DNA of 64,000 nucleotides, from contig JAACJK010000006.1 of the NCBI GenBank assembly GCA_013368325.1, positions 62,001-126,000 of the forward strand. The letters run 5' to 3'. The notes beneath the pieces were generated by a model. It was not told the DNA's origin. It did no database searches and saw only the letters and a list, made by a program, of their open reading frames with translations. Shown here piece by piece: positions 44,563-56,800 of this stretch. Positions within the stretch are counted from its first letter, which is position 1; every line of letters begins with the position of its first letter. The DNA is from Ephemerocybe angulata. Taxonomy: Eukaryota > Basidiomycota > Agaricomycetes > Agaricales > Psathyrellaceae. The position numbers were made by a program, and so were the translations under genes.

Positions 44563-46673
44563 TAGCGTGCTTCAACCAGTAGCAGAAGTATAGCAGGGCT
44601 TGGTCGATGACACATGGATTGCACAAAGATGAATATATCAGTCTGTGGTTAATAACATATAACGTTAGATGGAATGGGGCACTCAGAGAAAGTCAAGAGC
44701 CACAAGCCACACAGACGACTTGTGTCGAGAGCATTGAGGGTCATCAGCAAAAAAGAGGGGTGAAGGAAACCCCCTACCATCAGAGATAATCGCCCCCATC
44801 CGCTGACATCGAGACCATAATCGCAGTGTATGACCATCTACTAAATGATGACAATGTCATCCAAGATGGGCAGGATGTCAGCAGATGGTCTGCATGTCAG
44901 CTCGTCGCCACGATGGTGACGATGGGCTTTCCAGCTCACTGTGGTAAGGGAAGGTAATGACGGGTCATAATGGAGACGATGGTCTTGGAGATGTACGATG
45001 GTAGGGGAAGGTGACAACGTACCATGAGTGGCAGGAGCCGCTGGCCTCCTAGTCATGGCCAGGACGAATGGATAGCCATCACACGCAGATATAGAGGAAT
45101 CCAGTGAATTAGAAGCCGTACAGTAAAGGTATGCTACAGAGGTGAATAAAGAACAGTAAGCAGCGTTGACTAGAGTAAGGATCCAAGCAAGAGAAGTACG
45201 AGAAGCACAAGAGCAGAGTGAGTGCGACATAGCAAGCTCGACCAAGGTCCAATACGAGATGAGGCGAGGCACGAAGAAATAGAGCCGAGCAGGCTGAGGG
45301 AGAGCGAAGCATGAAGACGTAGAGCTGAGCGAAGCGAGAACATAAGGCCTCTTGGGGGTTTTCAGGTTGCCGGGAGTCGGGAAAGGAACACCATCGGGAA
45401 TAGCAATGGACCGCTTCGATGCAGGCCGCCCTTTCTTCGACTATGGACTTGTGGTCAGATCAATCGATGAATCGAACAGCCCAGCACCCTTGAGCTCGAA
45501 TTAGGATCTGTCGCTGGGCAGCGTCGAAGGAAGGTCGGAAAGTGTGCGATGGGAGGGCACAGTAGCGGGGACGACGTGGGTGGGAGAAGATGGAGGGAAG
45601 GAAGGAAGAAGGAGCAATGCGCGACGCGTCGCGTCCCAGGCTTATATGGCCGCGTCTCCCGCACGGGCCATTCATGTGAGGCAATTCAAGGTCCGCCCAA
45701 CTCCGTGAGAAGCCCGGCGTGCCGGTGTTTGCCCTGCCCCTGGGTTTGGCGCGCGCCTAAACGCGACCGACCTGATTTGAACGCGGCGTCAACACGCTGG
45801 CAGTGACTTCTGCGAGAAGAGTCGGTCATCGACCTCCCAGGTCTGTGGTGGGCTGGAGCTTCATATAACTTTATACATACATACCCCGGCAGATTCTTAG
45901 GCTCATATCAGTATAGTAAGTATATGTAGCGGTAATGCTGGCTCGCATAAGTCTTCGGTAAATTGCCTGTATACCACCGTGTACTGCACACTCGCTCACT
46001 GGCGCACATCCTGGGTTGCTCGCACTCGCGAGTGGGCGGAATTTTCACCACTACCTTCTTGAAGGAGGGGAGTGCTTGCGACTCGGCCTCAACGCAAGTT
46101 CAATTCGTAATGAGCAGTACAGTCTGGAAAGTCACGAATGCGGTTCCGACCCCAGTGGGACTCTCTATCCGATGCCGGGGAACTATAGCGCCTATCAATA
46201 AGCGCCTACCTCGGTCCCATGATGGCAGCCATACTGCCATACGCGTCCACAATAGGACCAATATGGCCTTCTCAAAACAATCGTGGTGACTGTTATGGCC
46301 ATGTCAGCCCATCCTGAGACTTCCGTTCCCATACCCTGGCGTACTAGGAATGCATGGTGAGTTCACGGTGCGATGGTATATACATGGCCATCAGATCACC
46401 ACCCCGGTCTTGCATTTTATTTACTCCAGGTCACTGACAAAATGGTCAACCGCCTCGGGCTCGGTAGCCCCCCACCACAATCGGATTACGCATGCGCCGA
46501 CATTTCGGCCGACTTTCGGGCTAGCCGAATACAGCAAGCATCAAAGAATCTCCTCATTGGCCTGAAGGTATGCCCTATGCCCTATAAAAACACCCTATAA
46601 GTCTCGAAGTCTGCATGGTATTTCGATTCCAAGGGACCCCACACTTGTACCTATCCCCCCCTGTTCTTACCCG
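44563..46673. other. No gene recognised; contains one partial fold-back end
   Basis: About 2.1 kb of non-coding sequence. At about 44705-44745 it carries some 36 bases (CCACACAG, GACTTGTGTCGAGAGCATTG) that match the ends of the fold-back repeat at 47699-48258. No other structure identified except the TATA box at 46583. Confidence 0.4.
46583..46588 (+). promoter_or_regulatory. TATA box of the gene at 46674
   Basis: TATAAA, 91 bases upstream of the ATG at 46674, inside CCCTATAAAAACACC. Confidence 0.45.
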
Positions 46674-47414
46674 ATGTCTGATCCCATTCAACCTCCTCCC
46701 ATCGCAATCCCCGCTATCTCTGACAACTCCATGTTGGGCAGTCTAGCACCCGATGTTTCACTAGCCGCCGTCAACGCTACCATAGCCCGCCTCAGCAACA
46801 AGATTCAGTACCTTTGCACCATGGTCAACCAGGTCCACAATCACGCCATCGTGCTCCGTACCTCAAACGAGAACCTACTGGATCAGGTGTTTGAAACCCG
46901 ATTGGACATCGAGCGGGTCAGCAATCATGTCAACGATGATGAACTGGGTGTAGAAGGACACATGGAGGATATCAGGGAGGAGATAGCTGAGCGGCGGAGG
47001 ATCCATAGGCCGCGAGAACTGTACGGCCTGCTCCCCCCGGGCTGGCGGCGGTCTGGGGAGTTCAAGCTGCTTGAAGGCCCGACCCCGGTGATTGTACCAC
47101 CGTTTATTCCCACCAGCCCCATTTTTTATGTTGTCACCAAAGGCCGGGTTCCAGGGATATACTCCGATGGGTAAGTTACCCCCGATTGCTTGGGCTGGTG
47201 TCCCGACTTACGAATTTTTAGCGACTGGGTGAAGCACCTTCAAGGTGGCTTGGATCATTACAAGAAGGGGTGCATCGAGACTGAGGATTTATGGGAGGCT
47301 TTTCAACTGTGGGACGACGCCCTGCATACTCTCCAGATCATTGGAAGGACACCCGGAGACGAGGATAAATATGGTCCAAATGGCTTCCATGTGCCTACAT
47401 ATGTATCTAAATAG
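46674..47414 (+). CDS. Small protein with RNase H1 N-terminal-like (Cauli_VI) domain
   Basis: Exons 46674-47170 and 47222-47414 give 229 residues. Residues about 40-110 are predicted helical with acidic and basic heptad-like stretches, possibly a coiled coil. The C-terminal part contains FYVVTKGRVPGIYSDGDWV followed by a Lys- and Gly-rich helix (HYKKGC), matching the RNA:DNA-hybrid-binding fold found at the N-terminus of eukaryotic RNase H1 and in caulimovirus protein VI; in fungi it often occurs alone in transposon-rich regions. No RNase H catalytic domain follows. Likely binds RNA/DNA hybrids or double-stranded RNA. It sits between partial and complete fold-back repeats and may belong to a smaller nested element. 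Confidence 0.6.
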
Positions 47415-47698
47415 GCTTATCTACATCTTCTGTATCTTGTTCTCACTGATTTGCATGCCCCCGGAAAATTACCTTGTGGAATCCCGGATAGTCGGCCAGC
47501 CAATGAGGGAACCTTCCTTGGGTGGCCATGACAGTCGATGGCCAAATTCGGCCAGCCGAATTTGGGATAGGGCGTAAGGTGGCCGACAGATCCTCGCACA
47601 TACGATGGAGAGGGTGTCCGACGAGGAGTTTCCACCACCTTGAGTACAATTCCATTTTAAATTATTGAGAGAGCTTACCTAGGTAGTCCTCCATTATC

Positions 47699-48258
47699 TG
47701 TGATGCAAGGCCGACCACACAGATGACTTGTGTCGAGAGCATTGAGGGTGCAGGCTTGTTGTGAGCTGAGAGGGTTTGACGCGCTCTGGTTCTCTCGTAC
47801 TTCGTCGAAGGGGTGCAGGTAATAAGGGGGCTCCTTTACCTGCTGAGTGGCTGGCCACCCAGCACCTTCCCTAAAAAACAGGAGCTGTAGATGGGAAGGT
47901 CCGTGTTGAGCAGGGTGGCCTGCGAGCGCACTCCAGCTTCCGAGCCCCTCCCCGGCTTTGGGTGGGATCTCAAAACCTACGGTATTTGAGATCCAAAGCC
48001 GGGCGTGAGGGGCTCGGAAGCTGGAGTGCGCTCGCAGGCCACCCTGCTCAACACGGACCTTCCCATCTACAGCTCCTGTTTTTTAGGGAAGGTGCTGGGT
48101 GGCCAGCCACTCAGCAGGTAAAGGAGCCCCCTTATTACCTGCACCCCTTCGACGAAGTACGAGAGAACCAGAGCGCGTCAAACCCTCTCAGCTCACAACA
48201 AGCCTGCACCCTCAATGCTCTCGACACAAGTCATCTGTGTGGTAGGCCTTGCATCACA
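47699..48258. repeat. 560-base fold-back repeat (near-perfect inverted repeat)
   Basis: Two arms of about 265-270 bases, from TGTGATGCAAGG at 47699 and its complement ending at 48258, meet at a small centre around 47970-47992 (GATCTCAAA / TTTGAGATC). Only a few mismatches and a small indel are visible. As RNA it would form a long hairpin. Likely a fold-back transposon or MITE; no target duplication identified. It lies downstream of the 46674 gene and about 180 bases beyond the 3' end of the gene at 48442. Confidence 0.88.
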
Positions 48259-48441
48259 ATATGCTCAACTATAGCAGAGCTCGGAAAGATAGATCATTAA
48301 GCCACCACTATTCGGTTGATTAAAGGTTCTATTCTGTTGCATATGGTCTACAATACAACAAAAGACTGCACGGCCTGCGTGAGGAGAACAGGGGGTGAAA
48401 TTTGGAAGGAGGGATTTCGTAGCCGAACAACATCCTCTAGC

Positions 48442-51400
48442 CTACAAAGAACGAGGCTTGTCTGCAAGTACAATGACAAACTGAAGGTTAAGACTGATAA
48501 TATCCATCCCACTCAGGCTAGGAGCAGTGGACGCGTAAGTATTGCAGGTAAAACCAATTGTCACAATAGAGTTTTCATCGACCTCGCTTGCACGGTAGAT
48601 AGGCAAGGTATGAAGGGCTGAGAGGTCAAGGGAGCTGTTTGGCAAAGCCGCACTCCTTGCATCCAAGATAGGTACTAAGAAAGGTACGTTAGATATAGTA
48701 ATGAATCGAGCAGAAAGATGAACTGCGCACCCTTATCGCCAAATCCAAGACTAGGTGGAAAACGCATAGTCTCCAAATTATGAAGGAGGGGGTTGGCTAA
48801 TGAAGATGAGGAAGGAGTTGCTTTCTTTTTATGAAAGGGAGACTTGGAGGGCGATGCACCATAGTTAGCAACTGCAGTATCCGTGTTTCCTGGTGCAAAA
48901 TCAATATCTGTTCTGATATTAGGGAGATATTAGAGAATGACACATACCTCCATCGCTCTTGGTGGTAAACGCCAAGATACCGCTTGTAAACGGATAGCGT
49001 AAAGCAGACTTGGAAGCTTTGGTGGCGATGTACTGCAGAAACCGTTGATATTCGAACTCAATTGGATATATCCCAATCCTGTGGTCATTGATTGTTCGAC
49101 CGCCAGAGAGAGGCTTCGATGCAGTCGCCTTAAGCATGGAATACGCGCACACGCCTGTCTGGATGAAAAGAGCTGTAGGAGCATGATGGCCAGGGCGCTG
49201 TGGTACAATACTTGGGGGTATAGAGAAATAGACAGCACTGTTCCCACCATTGGAAGAAGGTTTAACACGGGAAAGAGGGGCACGGGAAGGATTGACAATG
49301 ATTTCGTGGCCTTCTGTGGTAAGAATACTGTGAAGTCGACTTAAGAAAATAATGTAAGAATGCAAGAGACTTTGGACAAGAGTACGGAAATAGACGTACG
49401 GTACAACGTGAGATGTTGCAGGGTCGTTGATCAAGCTATCCCGAAGCGTAGAAGGCATAATGCCTTCATCATCTGGCACATGAGACTGCTCCGGCCCATA
49501 AAGGGGGAAAAGAGAAACATCACTAAGGTGCAATCAGTACGTGACTTAACAAGAGATGTCAGATATTCGAATTGAAACACACCTAAGTGCCTGAAGACTG
49601 TCATATGATCCAGCAAGCCACGGGTCCTGGCCTTCCAACAGCTGCGCAGGCTCGGTCGCTTCTGGCTTCGGCTGTACGGGCTCAACGTTGTTGGCTAAAG
49701 TAGAGTCTGGTGCTTGATCTAGATGCTGAAAGACAGCTTCATCCACAGTCAAGTTTTTTCCTGAGAGGCGAACCCGCTGCCTAGGCTCGGGAGAAGGTGA
49801 CCAAGGGATGGGGATTTCAGGGTCTGTACTTGTGGAATGTTGGTCCTCGTTAGACGCGCCCCGCTTCCCCTTAGAGCTATGATCATCTCTGTTGGAAGTT
49901 GTAGGAACTGCCAAGACGTCAGGCTGACCAGCGTAGAAGCTGTCAACGTCCATATATGCAGGCGCCGGTACACCAGCTCTCTGTCGCGTGCCCTGTGACT
50001 TTGACTTATGGCGCGACCTATGACTGAGAGCTCTTGGATTGGCTTCCTCTCGGTGGTGCAAAGGAATGGGATTATACGGATGAGAGGTGGGTGTAGCCGC
50101 AGATGCCCGTGATGCAGCCCCGCGATGGGTCCTGTGTCTGGGCTGCTGTGCGACAGGTTCTTCATCAATGTCGTTGAGAATTACTGGATACTTGGAATTA
50201 CGACTCAGAGTTTCCCTTTTCCTGCGTGAGGCAACCAGCAGTGGCTCCTCCTCGGAGCTTTGCTGATCACGAAGGTCGTGCGTGACCCTGTGCGAAACGT
50301 TCTGGTGATGCAGGGTAGAGCGAGATAGGCGGCTATTGTTCTCGGCATGCGTTGGAAATCTGGTTGTGAGGGGAGGAGGCGGCATATTCCTGACAAGGTC
50401 ATCAAGCAAGGTAGCATCGTGCCTGTGGTGCCTTCTTTCCTTCGGGGACTGCCCCTGATAAAAGGTGTGGGAGGTTGTAGCATGCTTAGAGCCCTGGACT
50501 GGGGGGTAGCTTGGCGATGGAATGTCAGGTGTCGAAGGACGAGGGATTGGATGCATGTAATAGTTGGGGTAGTGTCCAGCACGTTCAGGACTATCAATGG
50601 TGCGGGAGGTTGTAGCATGCTTAGAGCCCTGGACTGGGGGGTAGCTTGGCAATGGAATGTCAGGTGTCGAAGGACGAGGGATTGGATGCATGTAATAGTT
50701 GGGGTAGTGTCCAGCACGTTCAGGACTATCAATGGTGCGGGAGGTTGTAGCATGCTTAGAGCCCTGGACTGGGGGGTAGCTTCGCGATGGAATGTCAGGT
50801 GTCGAAGGGCGAGGGATTGGATGCATGTAATAGTTGGGGTAGTGTCCAGCATGTTCAGGACTGTCAATAGCCTCTTCAAAATCAAGGTTTGCATCGCGCC
50901 TGGCTGCAAGACGTTGATTAGAATGGCTGCCATGGGCTCGAGCTCGAGGCTTCTTGGTCCGAGCAGTCTTGAGGGAAGGCGAGGCGGCATCAAGATGGCT
51001 GAATGGAATCAACTCATACTCTTCAGAAAACGTAAAAAGGCAACTCACGTATATTTAACAGGCAGTACAGCAGACCGCTTGCGCTCCATCCTTTCAAAAC
51101 TGGGAACGGAAGGGCTATTGTTGTCACTGCCAGCTACAGAAAGATCTGCGATATCGCGACTGCAATTTTTGTGAAATGAGTAGAAGCTAAGAAGAATATA
51201 AATGTGACGGACTCATCAAGAAAAGAGGCCATGTCAGAGGTATCAAGATCCATGTCCGAATCAAGGCTAGACTCGCTGCTGGTGCCAGAATATTTGCCAG
51301 AGCACGCATTGTCAGAAATAGAGCCATCGGATACAGCGGCACTGTACGACTTGTGCTTGGATGGCATTGCAGCTTTGGGAGCGTTCAAAGGCAAAGGAGC

Positions 51401-51945
51401 CTTTACTTTAACAAGGCTGGCAGAACTGGGATCTTGAATTTCACGCCTGGCTGGGCGCTTGCCTTTGCCAGATCGATGGCTAGACTTCCTGAAATGAAAA
51501 GTGGATTAGTGTTTGCTCCACGGGTGGCTAAACGAGTAGCATACCTGGGAGGGGCATCCTCTGGAGCACTGCTGTTGTCGAACTCAGCTGCTTGCTCCTT
51601 AGATGCAATAAGCTTGGCTGTGGGTATAGAACTACCCAAGGAAAGGCAACAATTGAGCCAGTGGGATAGAAAAGATCCAAAAAAAATGCCTACACTCTTT
51701 TTGGGCGAATTGATGCGAGTGGGAGAGCAAGCTCTGCACCAGTATCGGCGGGCGAGGACAGGTTGGAAGGTCTAGTAGAAAAAACATGTTTAAAAGAAGG
51801 AATGAAAGTAAAAGGAGTAAAATACTTGCCCATCACGCAGACGGAGGGCTAAAGAGTCTTTCAGAGAGCCAGTCTCAGACGCTTCAACAGATTGTATGTG
51901 AGCAGAGTCCAAAGTTGGTAAGGTTTGAGGGGACGGAGTAGACAT
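48442..51945 (-). CDS. Island family protein, copy 3, with long repeat-rich N-terminal extension
   Basis: Exons on the minus strand run from an ATG at 51945 (MSTPSPQTLPTLDSAHIQSV) to TAG at 48442-48444; not every junction was resolved. The C-terminal third matches copies 1 and 2: VSLFPLYGPEQ, NPSRAPLSRV, DHRIGIYPIEFEYQRFLQYI, and the last exon with VPILDARSAALPNSSLDL, LHTLPIY and LNLQFVIVLADKPRSL. The N-terminal two thirds are disordered, rich in Ser, Pro, Arg and His, and include three 45-residue tandem repeats (50471-50875) beginning IDSPERAGHYPNYYMHPIP. Basic clusters (TARTKKPRARA, RSRHKSK) suggest nuclear localisation. This copy is the longest; the short copies may have lost the extension or this one gained it. 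Confidence 0.55.
50471..50875. repeat. Three tandem 135-base coding repeats
   Basis: Period of exactly 135 bases (45 codons), starts at about 50471, 50606 and 50741, with only a few base differences. In frame with the minus-strand gene, so the repeat unit is a 45-residue peptide. Confidence 0.9.
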
Positions 51946-52468
51946 AGTATGAGAATAGGTTGTAGGAGTGTGGTAAGAGTGATTTGCAAAGGCTTTCGAG
52001 ATACAGAAGGTGAAACCGCATCGTAGTATTTATATGAGGGAGTATCTTGAAATTTTATGGTGCTGCTGTATAGTAACAGGAGTGCGTCAGCTCAGAAAAT
52101 TTCAAACGTCAAAGAGGGAAAATTTTGGACAGCACAAAGACGGCCTTGAGGATCAAGGCAGGCAGAAGCTCTGACAGACGCACCTGTCAAGCACCCGATT
52201 CGATTGTGCTCGGAACGAGTGGAAGGGCAGAAGTTCCTAAATTAGACTTGATTTCGGACCACAGAAAAAAAAATGCACCTGTTAGGATCAGTTAGGCCGA
52301 ACATTTGATGATTGACACCTATCAGTGTATCAATCTAGCTGTCGTATGGGAGCTCAAGGCATATCGCGCAAGGACGTTGGAGGACTCGGGAGAATAAATA
52401 TCAATGTGATAGGGCTGTATAAAACTCCGATAAAAACATACCTGTGTCCACAAGTACTTGTCTCTACC
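51946..52468. other. Divergent intergenic region
   Basis: Between copy 3 (minus) and the gene at 52469 (plus). No gene seen; expected to hold both promoters. Confidence 0.4.
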
Positions 52469-53620
52469 ATGAACACCCATTTTAATCATACGCTAGCTGG
52501 AGAAGCTCTAGAGGCTCTTGCTCAGATTAGAGGTGAAGAGAAGCTTGCGGGCCACCAATTGGCCACTGTTATTGAAGACCAGGAGGTGAGCCAGACTTTC
52601 AATTTAGCCTCTGCAATCCTGACAATTGCGTAGAATGGCCTTGAGTCTCTCGTTGAAGTGATAGATGTTAGCTCCCCATCAACGAAGCGGATGGCATACC
52701 AGACCGAAGACAACAGTGGCAGCAGGGACGAAATAGTTTGGCATCTACAGGGAATACTAGTCTCAGCAGATCTTCCACCATACGTATCTAAAGGAAGGTT
52801 AGTGTGATAGGTGTATCGTTGCTGTTAACGCTACTTACATTACCCAGATCAAAAGAGAAAGCACGATTTCTACGACAAGGACTGAGGCTTGGTGGTTTTG
52901 GGACCCCTTCATTTCATAAAGCCATTCAGAATGTTAGCGAGGTGCTAGGAATTTTCAGCAGATCTGTTACTGAAATTCAACCTCCCACTTTCCTGGACAC
53001 CGATGCAACGGGTCTTTGCATCGACGTGTGCAATCGGTACTTCAGCACACGTCGAGATGGAAGAGGAGGGGACGAGGTGAAACTGACCTCTGAGATTGAC
53101 CCGAATGGCGTGCTTGCCAAACTAGCTGGCGAGACATACTATCACGGAGAGGAAAATACTGTGGGGTACTTTGAAAGGGTTTCCGACAAGTTGACAGGTC
53201 GAAAGCAGTGAGCAACAGATTTATAGCAGCAATAAAAACAATCATCACTGACCTACTTATTAGCATGCACCCTGTCTCCCCTGTCAAATTTAAACAGGGC
53301 GACATCGTTGAAGTTCAGCTTACGTTCATGCTTGTTGAAGTAAAAGGGCACGAATGGAAGATGGTGGCGACTTTGCGATGTGTGACCCTCCTTGACGGGA
53401 GGTTTGCCCAAGTAAGGAACACTATTCTGTTTGTAGAGCTGTCATTAACATAACGCAGGATCTTATAAGAAAGAACAGCACCTTGGTGTATGCTGAAGGG
53501 AAAGGTGCATGCCACCAGCCATCCTTAAAGAGAAGGAGCGTACTTGACCGCTCCGAAGACGAGCAGGACTCAACAGCTTCAAAGATAGGAAGAATGCAGA
53601 TAGATGAACAAGAAGACTGA
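52469..53620 (+). CDS. Unassigned island protein with GDIVEVQ motif
   Basis: Exons 52469-52585, 52634-52797, 52848-53207, 53264-53411 and 53459-53620 join in phase to 316 residues. I do not recognise a named domain. A helical N-terminal part is followed by a central region and a conserved-looking block, VKFKQGDIVEVQLTFMLVEV, then KMVATLRCVTLLDGRFAQ; this beta-strand pair resembles a segment I recall from hypothetical proteins of mushroom genomes. The tail is acidic and low-complexity. All intron phases fit and the frame is open, so the gene looks functional. It lies 3' to 3' with the JmjC-like gene (ends 53620 and 53813). Confidence 0.55.
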
Positions 53621-53812
53621 GATGTCGCTAAAGGCGAGAGAATAGAGACCCTACAAGCTTGTCGATAGTAATAAACATATGCCTGTGTTGCGACCCATGA
53701 AGTGAAGTGTATAGGATGGAAGTAAACAAATGTATTGAAATGAAACACACTCAACGATATGGTATCCCAAAAAACAAAGCACGTGAATGGTCCAAAGTCC
53801 GAGACTACAGTC

Positions 53813-56800
53813 TACAAGCCGTACTTCCTCAAAGTCTCGAAATACAATTGGTCACCCCGTCTCATGCCCCGGCCAAGATACTTGCTGTCTGAGTACTCTA
53901 AACATATGGTGAGAGATGTGTAAATAGAAAACGGACAAACAGCTTACTCGGGTACGACTTCGGGGGCGGAAGGTCAACGACACGTGAAAGAACCCAGTCA
54001 TCCCAACGGAGAGACGTCGGTTCTTGGCACTTCATAGCAAAAGTATCATAGGCGGCTTGAACATCGGGGTTTGCTTCTACAACCCAGGAAAGCTGTTGGC
54101 GAAACATATCCCTGGCGTAAGGTTGGCCAAATGGGTGATCCTTGATAATCTCTTTAGAGCCGGGAGGAGGATTCAAAGCGTCGAATGCAAGTCGGATCTG
54201 AAGAGCAGTCCAAGCGAGCGTGGGCTGGTAGATCGTCGAAGTAAAGTTGCCACTTCGAAACGGAATCTGCAAGGAAAGGACCTTCAACGTCTGAGTGAGC
54301 AGGCCCCGGCTATAGGCAAAGGAACGTCGGGTAGCATCAGGGACTGCGTTGATATCACACGCAGTGAAAGCTTTGGAAGAGGAGATGCCCGGGAAGGTGA
54401 CCGATGAACAGGCATACGTTTCAGGAGAGAGAACATTGGCAAGTTCAATCATACAAAAAAAGCATGCAAGGCGGATGAAGTCTTCCTTTGTAGACAAGAC
54501 GGGGAGATCATTCCTGTCTAGGGCACAATCAATTATTGTGAATTTATGCCTTGCCCAAAGAAGAAGAAAAACATACTCTCAAAATCCCACCCGGTAACGA
54601 CGACCTCTGAATGCAGAAATGCCATAAAACGGCACAACATTTCCCATGTTACAGAGTGGCTAGTGTTCAGCAAGAGGGGGCCACGTAACAGAGAATGGAC
54701 TCTGGCATAGAGAGTGCGATCCATATTGGCCCAGGTGTAGTAGTGGCCACCTCGACAAATGGCGGGCTTCAAGGTGAAAACCGAGTGCATCATCCCTGGT
54801 GGCATCATTCTATCCATAAACAGTTAATATTCAAGTTGTATTGCAGAAAGAACGAGCGCTTTTGAACTTACAGGCGGGTGCCATGTGTCAGAAGAAGTGC
54901 TTCGACCTTCAGCTTCCCCTGTCCAATGCCGGGTTTCCAGGGATCCAAGTTGGGGTCCGCAGTCAACGCAACATCGTCGTTTGCCACTCGGTCAGGGTCG
55001 TACGCAACAACCCACCACTTATCACCGTACAGAACATCCAGAAACGTCCCCAGACCGTCGGAGTCGATGTGCCAAGCGTGACAGGCGTATGCGGTAGCAG
55101 CTAGGAACCAATTCATGTCGCCTGTGGGAAATGGCCCCTTGCAAACGTAGGTGCCGTAGTTGGTTCGTGCCCAAATCCTTTGATCAAGGCTGAAGGGGGA
55201 CACTCCGGGAGGAGGAACATAGTCGGGGAGGTCAAGCGCATTCAAGGGAATTTGCTGAGCTGGAGGGGCATTTACGCTGTCAAGCAAATCTTGCAGGCAA
55301 CCTGACTGCATCCACGACTTGTAATCGCCCTTCTTGTCCGCGATGGTTTGATCTAGGTTAACAGTTAGCAATCACGAAGAGTAAAACGGGATATGTGTCA
55401 CAACATACTCTGGACAGGAATGACAGTATTCAAGGGAGCGAGCGTAAAAAGACCCTCTGCTGTGAATGGCACTGAGGGGCTGGGGGTGTCGACAACTACA
55501 ATACATTTCCGGGAGTTCGGAACACCGGCTTGAACACGGGTCTCAATGTCACGAGAGCCCTCCGCATACACGATATCAAAGATGGAATCCTTAGGAGAGG
55601 CCAAATGAAGGGGGAGTCGGTCGCCAGAGATCGTGGAGATGTAGTGGCTTTCCACTAATTTCATTACCCCTTCGAAAAACGATGCTTGGGGGAGAAGCTA
55701 TAACTGTTGTTCAGGAGGACGTTCAAAGCTATGGATTGAAGGACGTACGTGGAATTTTGGGGAAACCAATTCTGAATCACCTTTGGGAGTGAACACGACT
55801 TGGTCATGGAACTCCAATCCAGCCTGGAAGAAATGTTAAAATAACGGACACAGAAGATAAGTTATCAAAATTCACCACTGCATCGCTCTGAAGGTCAGAT
55901 ACCTCCAGTGGACTGGCTAAGACAGTGACAGCCGTCCGATCCACATACTCTGCAAGCTCCACTATCTCTTCAGACAGCTGTAGAAACCCGTCGTCATCCT
56001 CGGATATCTGTAAAATGACTCGAGCGTTGCCGGGAAGCGGTGCACCAGCAGGAACCTCTCCCTGTTCGGATGGGAGGTCTTCCTTCTCACGACGCAGCTT
56101 CTTCGGTGGGGCATCAGGCGTCTTGGGTTTGGACGGCGCCCGCTTTTTGGACGGTTGGCGGGGCTTGGTAGCCGGAAGGCGGTTGAAGAGTGTAAGGTGT
56201 GATATTGAAGGAGAAAAGTCGATAAAACCGTCTGAGCGTAGAACATCAGTAAAGAACTTGGCATGGAAAAGTAGAATGGGGGGTGACGTACCCTCAGGCA
56301 TGTACCAATACCGTGAGCTAACGTCCATCACTGATACGGTTGTGCCATTTTTGAGGAGATCCGATAACTCTCGAGCAATTTCAACTCCTACAAGGGCACC
56401 CTGAGAAATCCGATACACCATGTCGAATATGGCGTCGTTGATCCTCTCGAGTTCTTTTGGACGAGCCGACCCAAGCGCCTTCGCAGCCTGTGCATACCAA
56501 TATCAGGTAAGTCAAAAAGGAAGTACAAATACGAAGCATCAAAAGACTCACCAGTATAGCCTCTTCCAGACAGAACGACTCGGCTGCAAGATTGCGGGTA
56601 GTAACGGCATAGAGTGGGTCAATGAAAATCGCTCCATGAAGCAACCCTTTGAAGGCAGGGAATTTGGGGCACTGGGCAAGAAAGGCAGCGAATTCAGGCG
56701 ATGACAAAAGTTCTGGTGAAAAGATGGCCTGTGTTGCCGGGTCGTCAACGGAAAGGGTAGATGGGTAGGTCAAAATTCCCTATATACCACCTTCAGCTCG

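Noticed and set aside
47699..48258. CRISPR-like or riboswitch structure for the strong hairpin
   Set aside because: The genome is eukaryotic, arms are 265-270 bases without spacers; a fold-back transposon explains it better.
50347..51174. 275-codon plus-strand open frame
   Set aside because: It mirrors the 135-base repeats of the minus-strand island gene; its repetitive translation (CSMLRALDWGVA) has no independent support.
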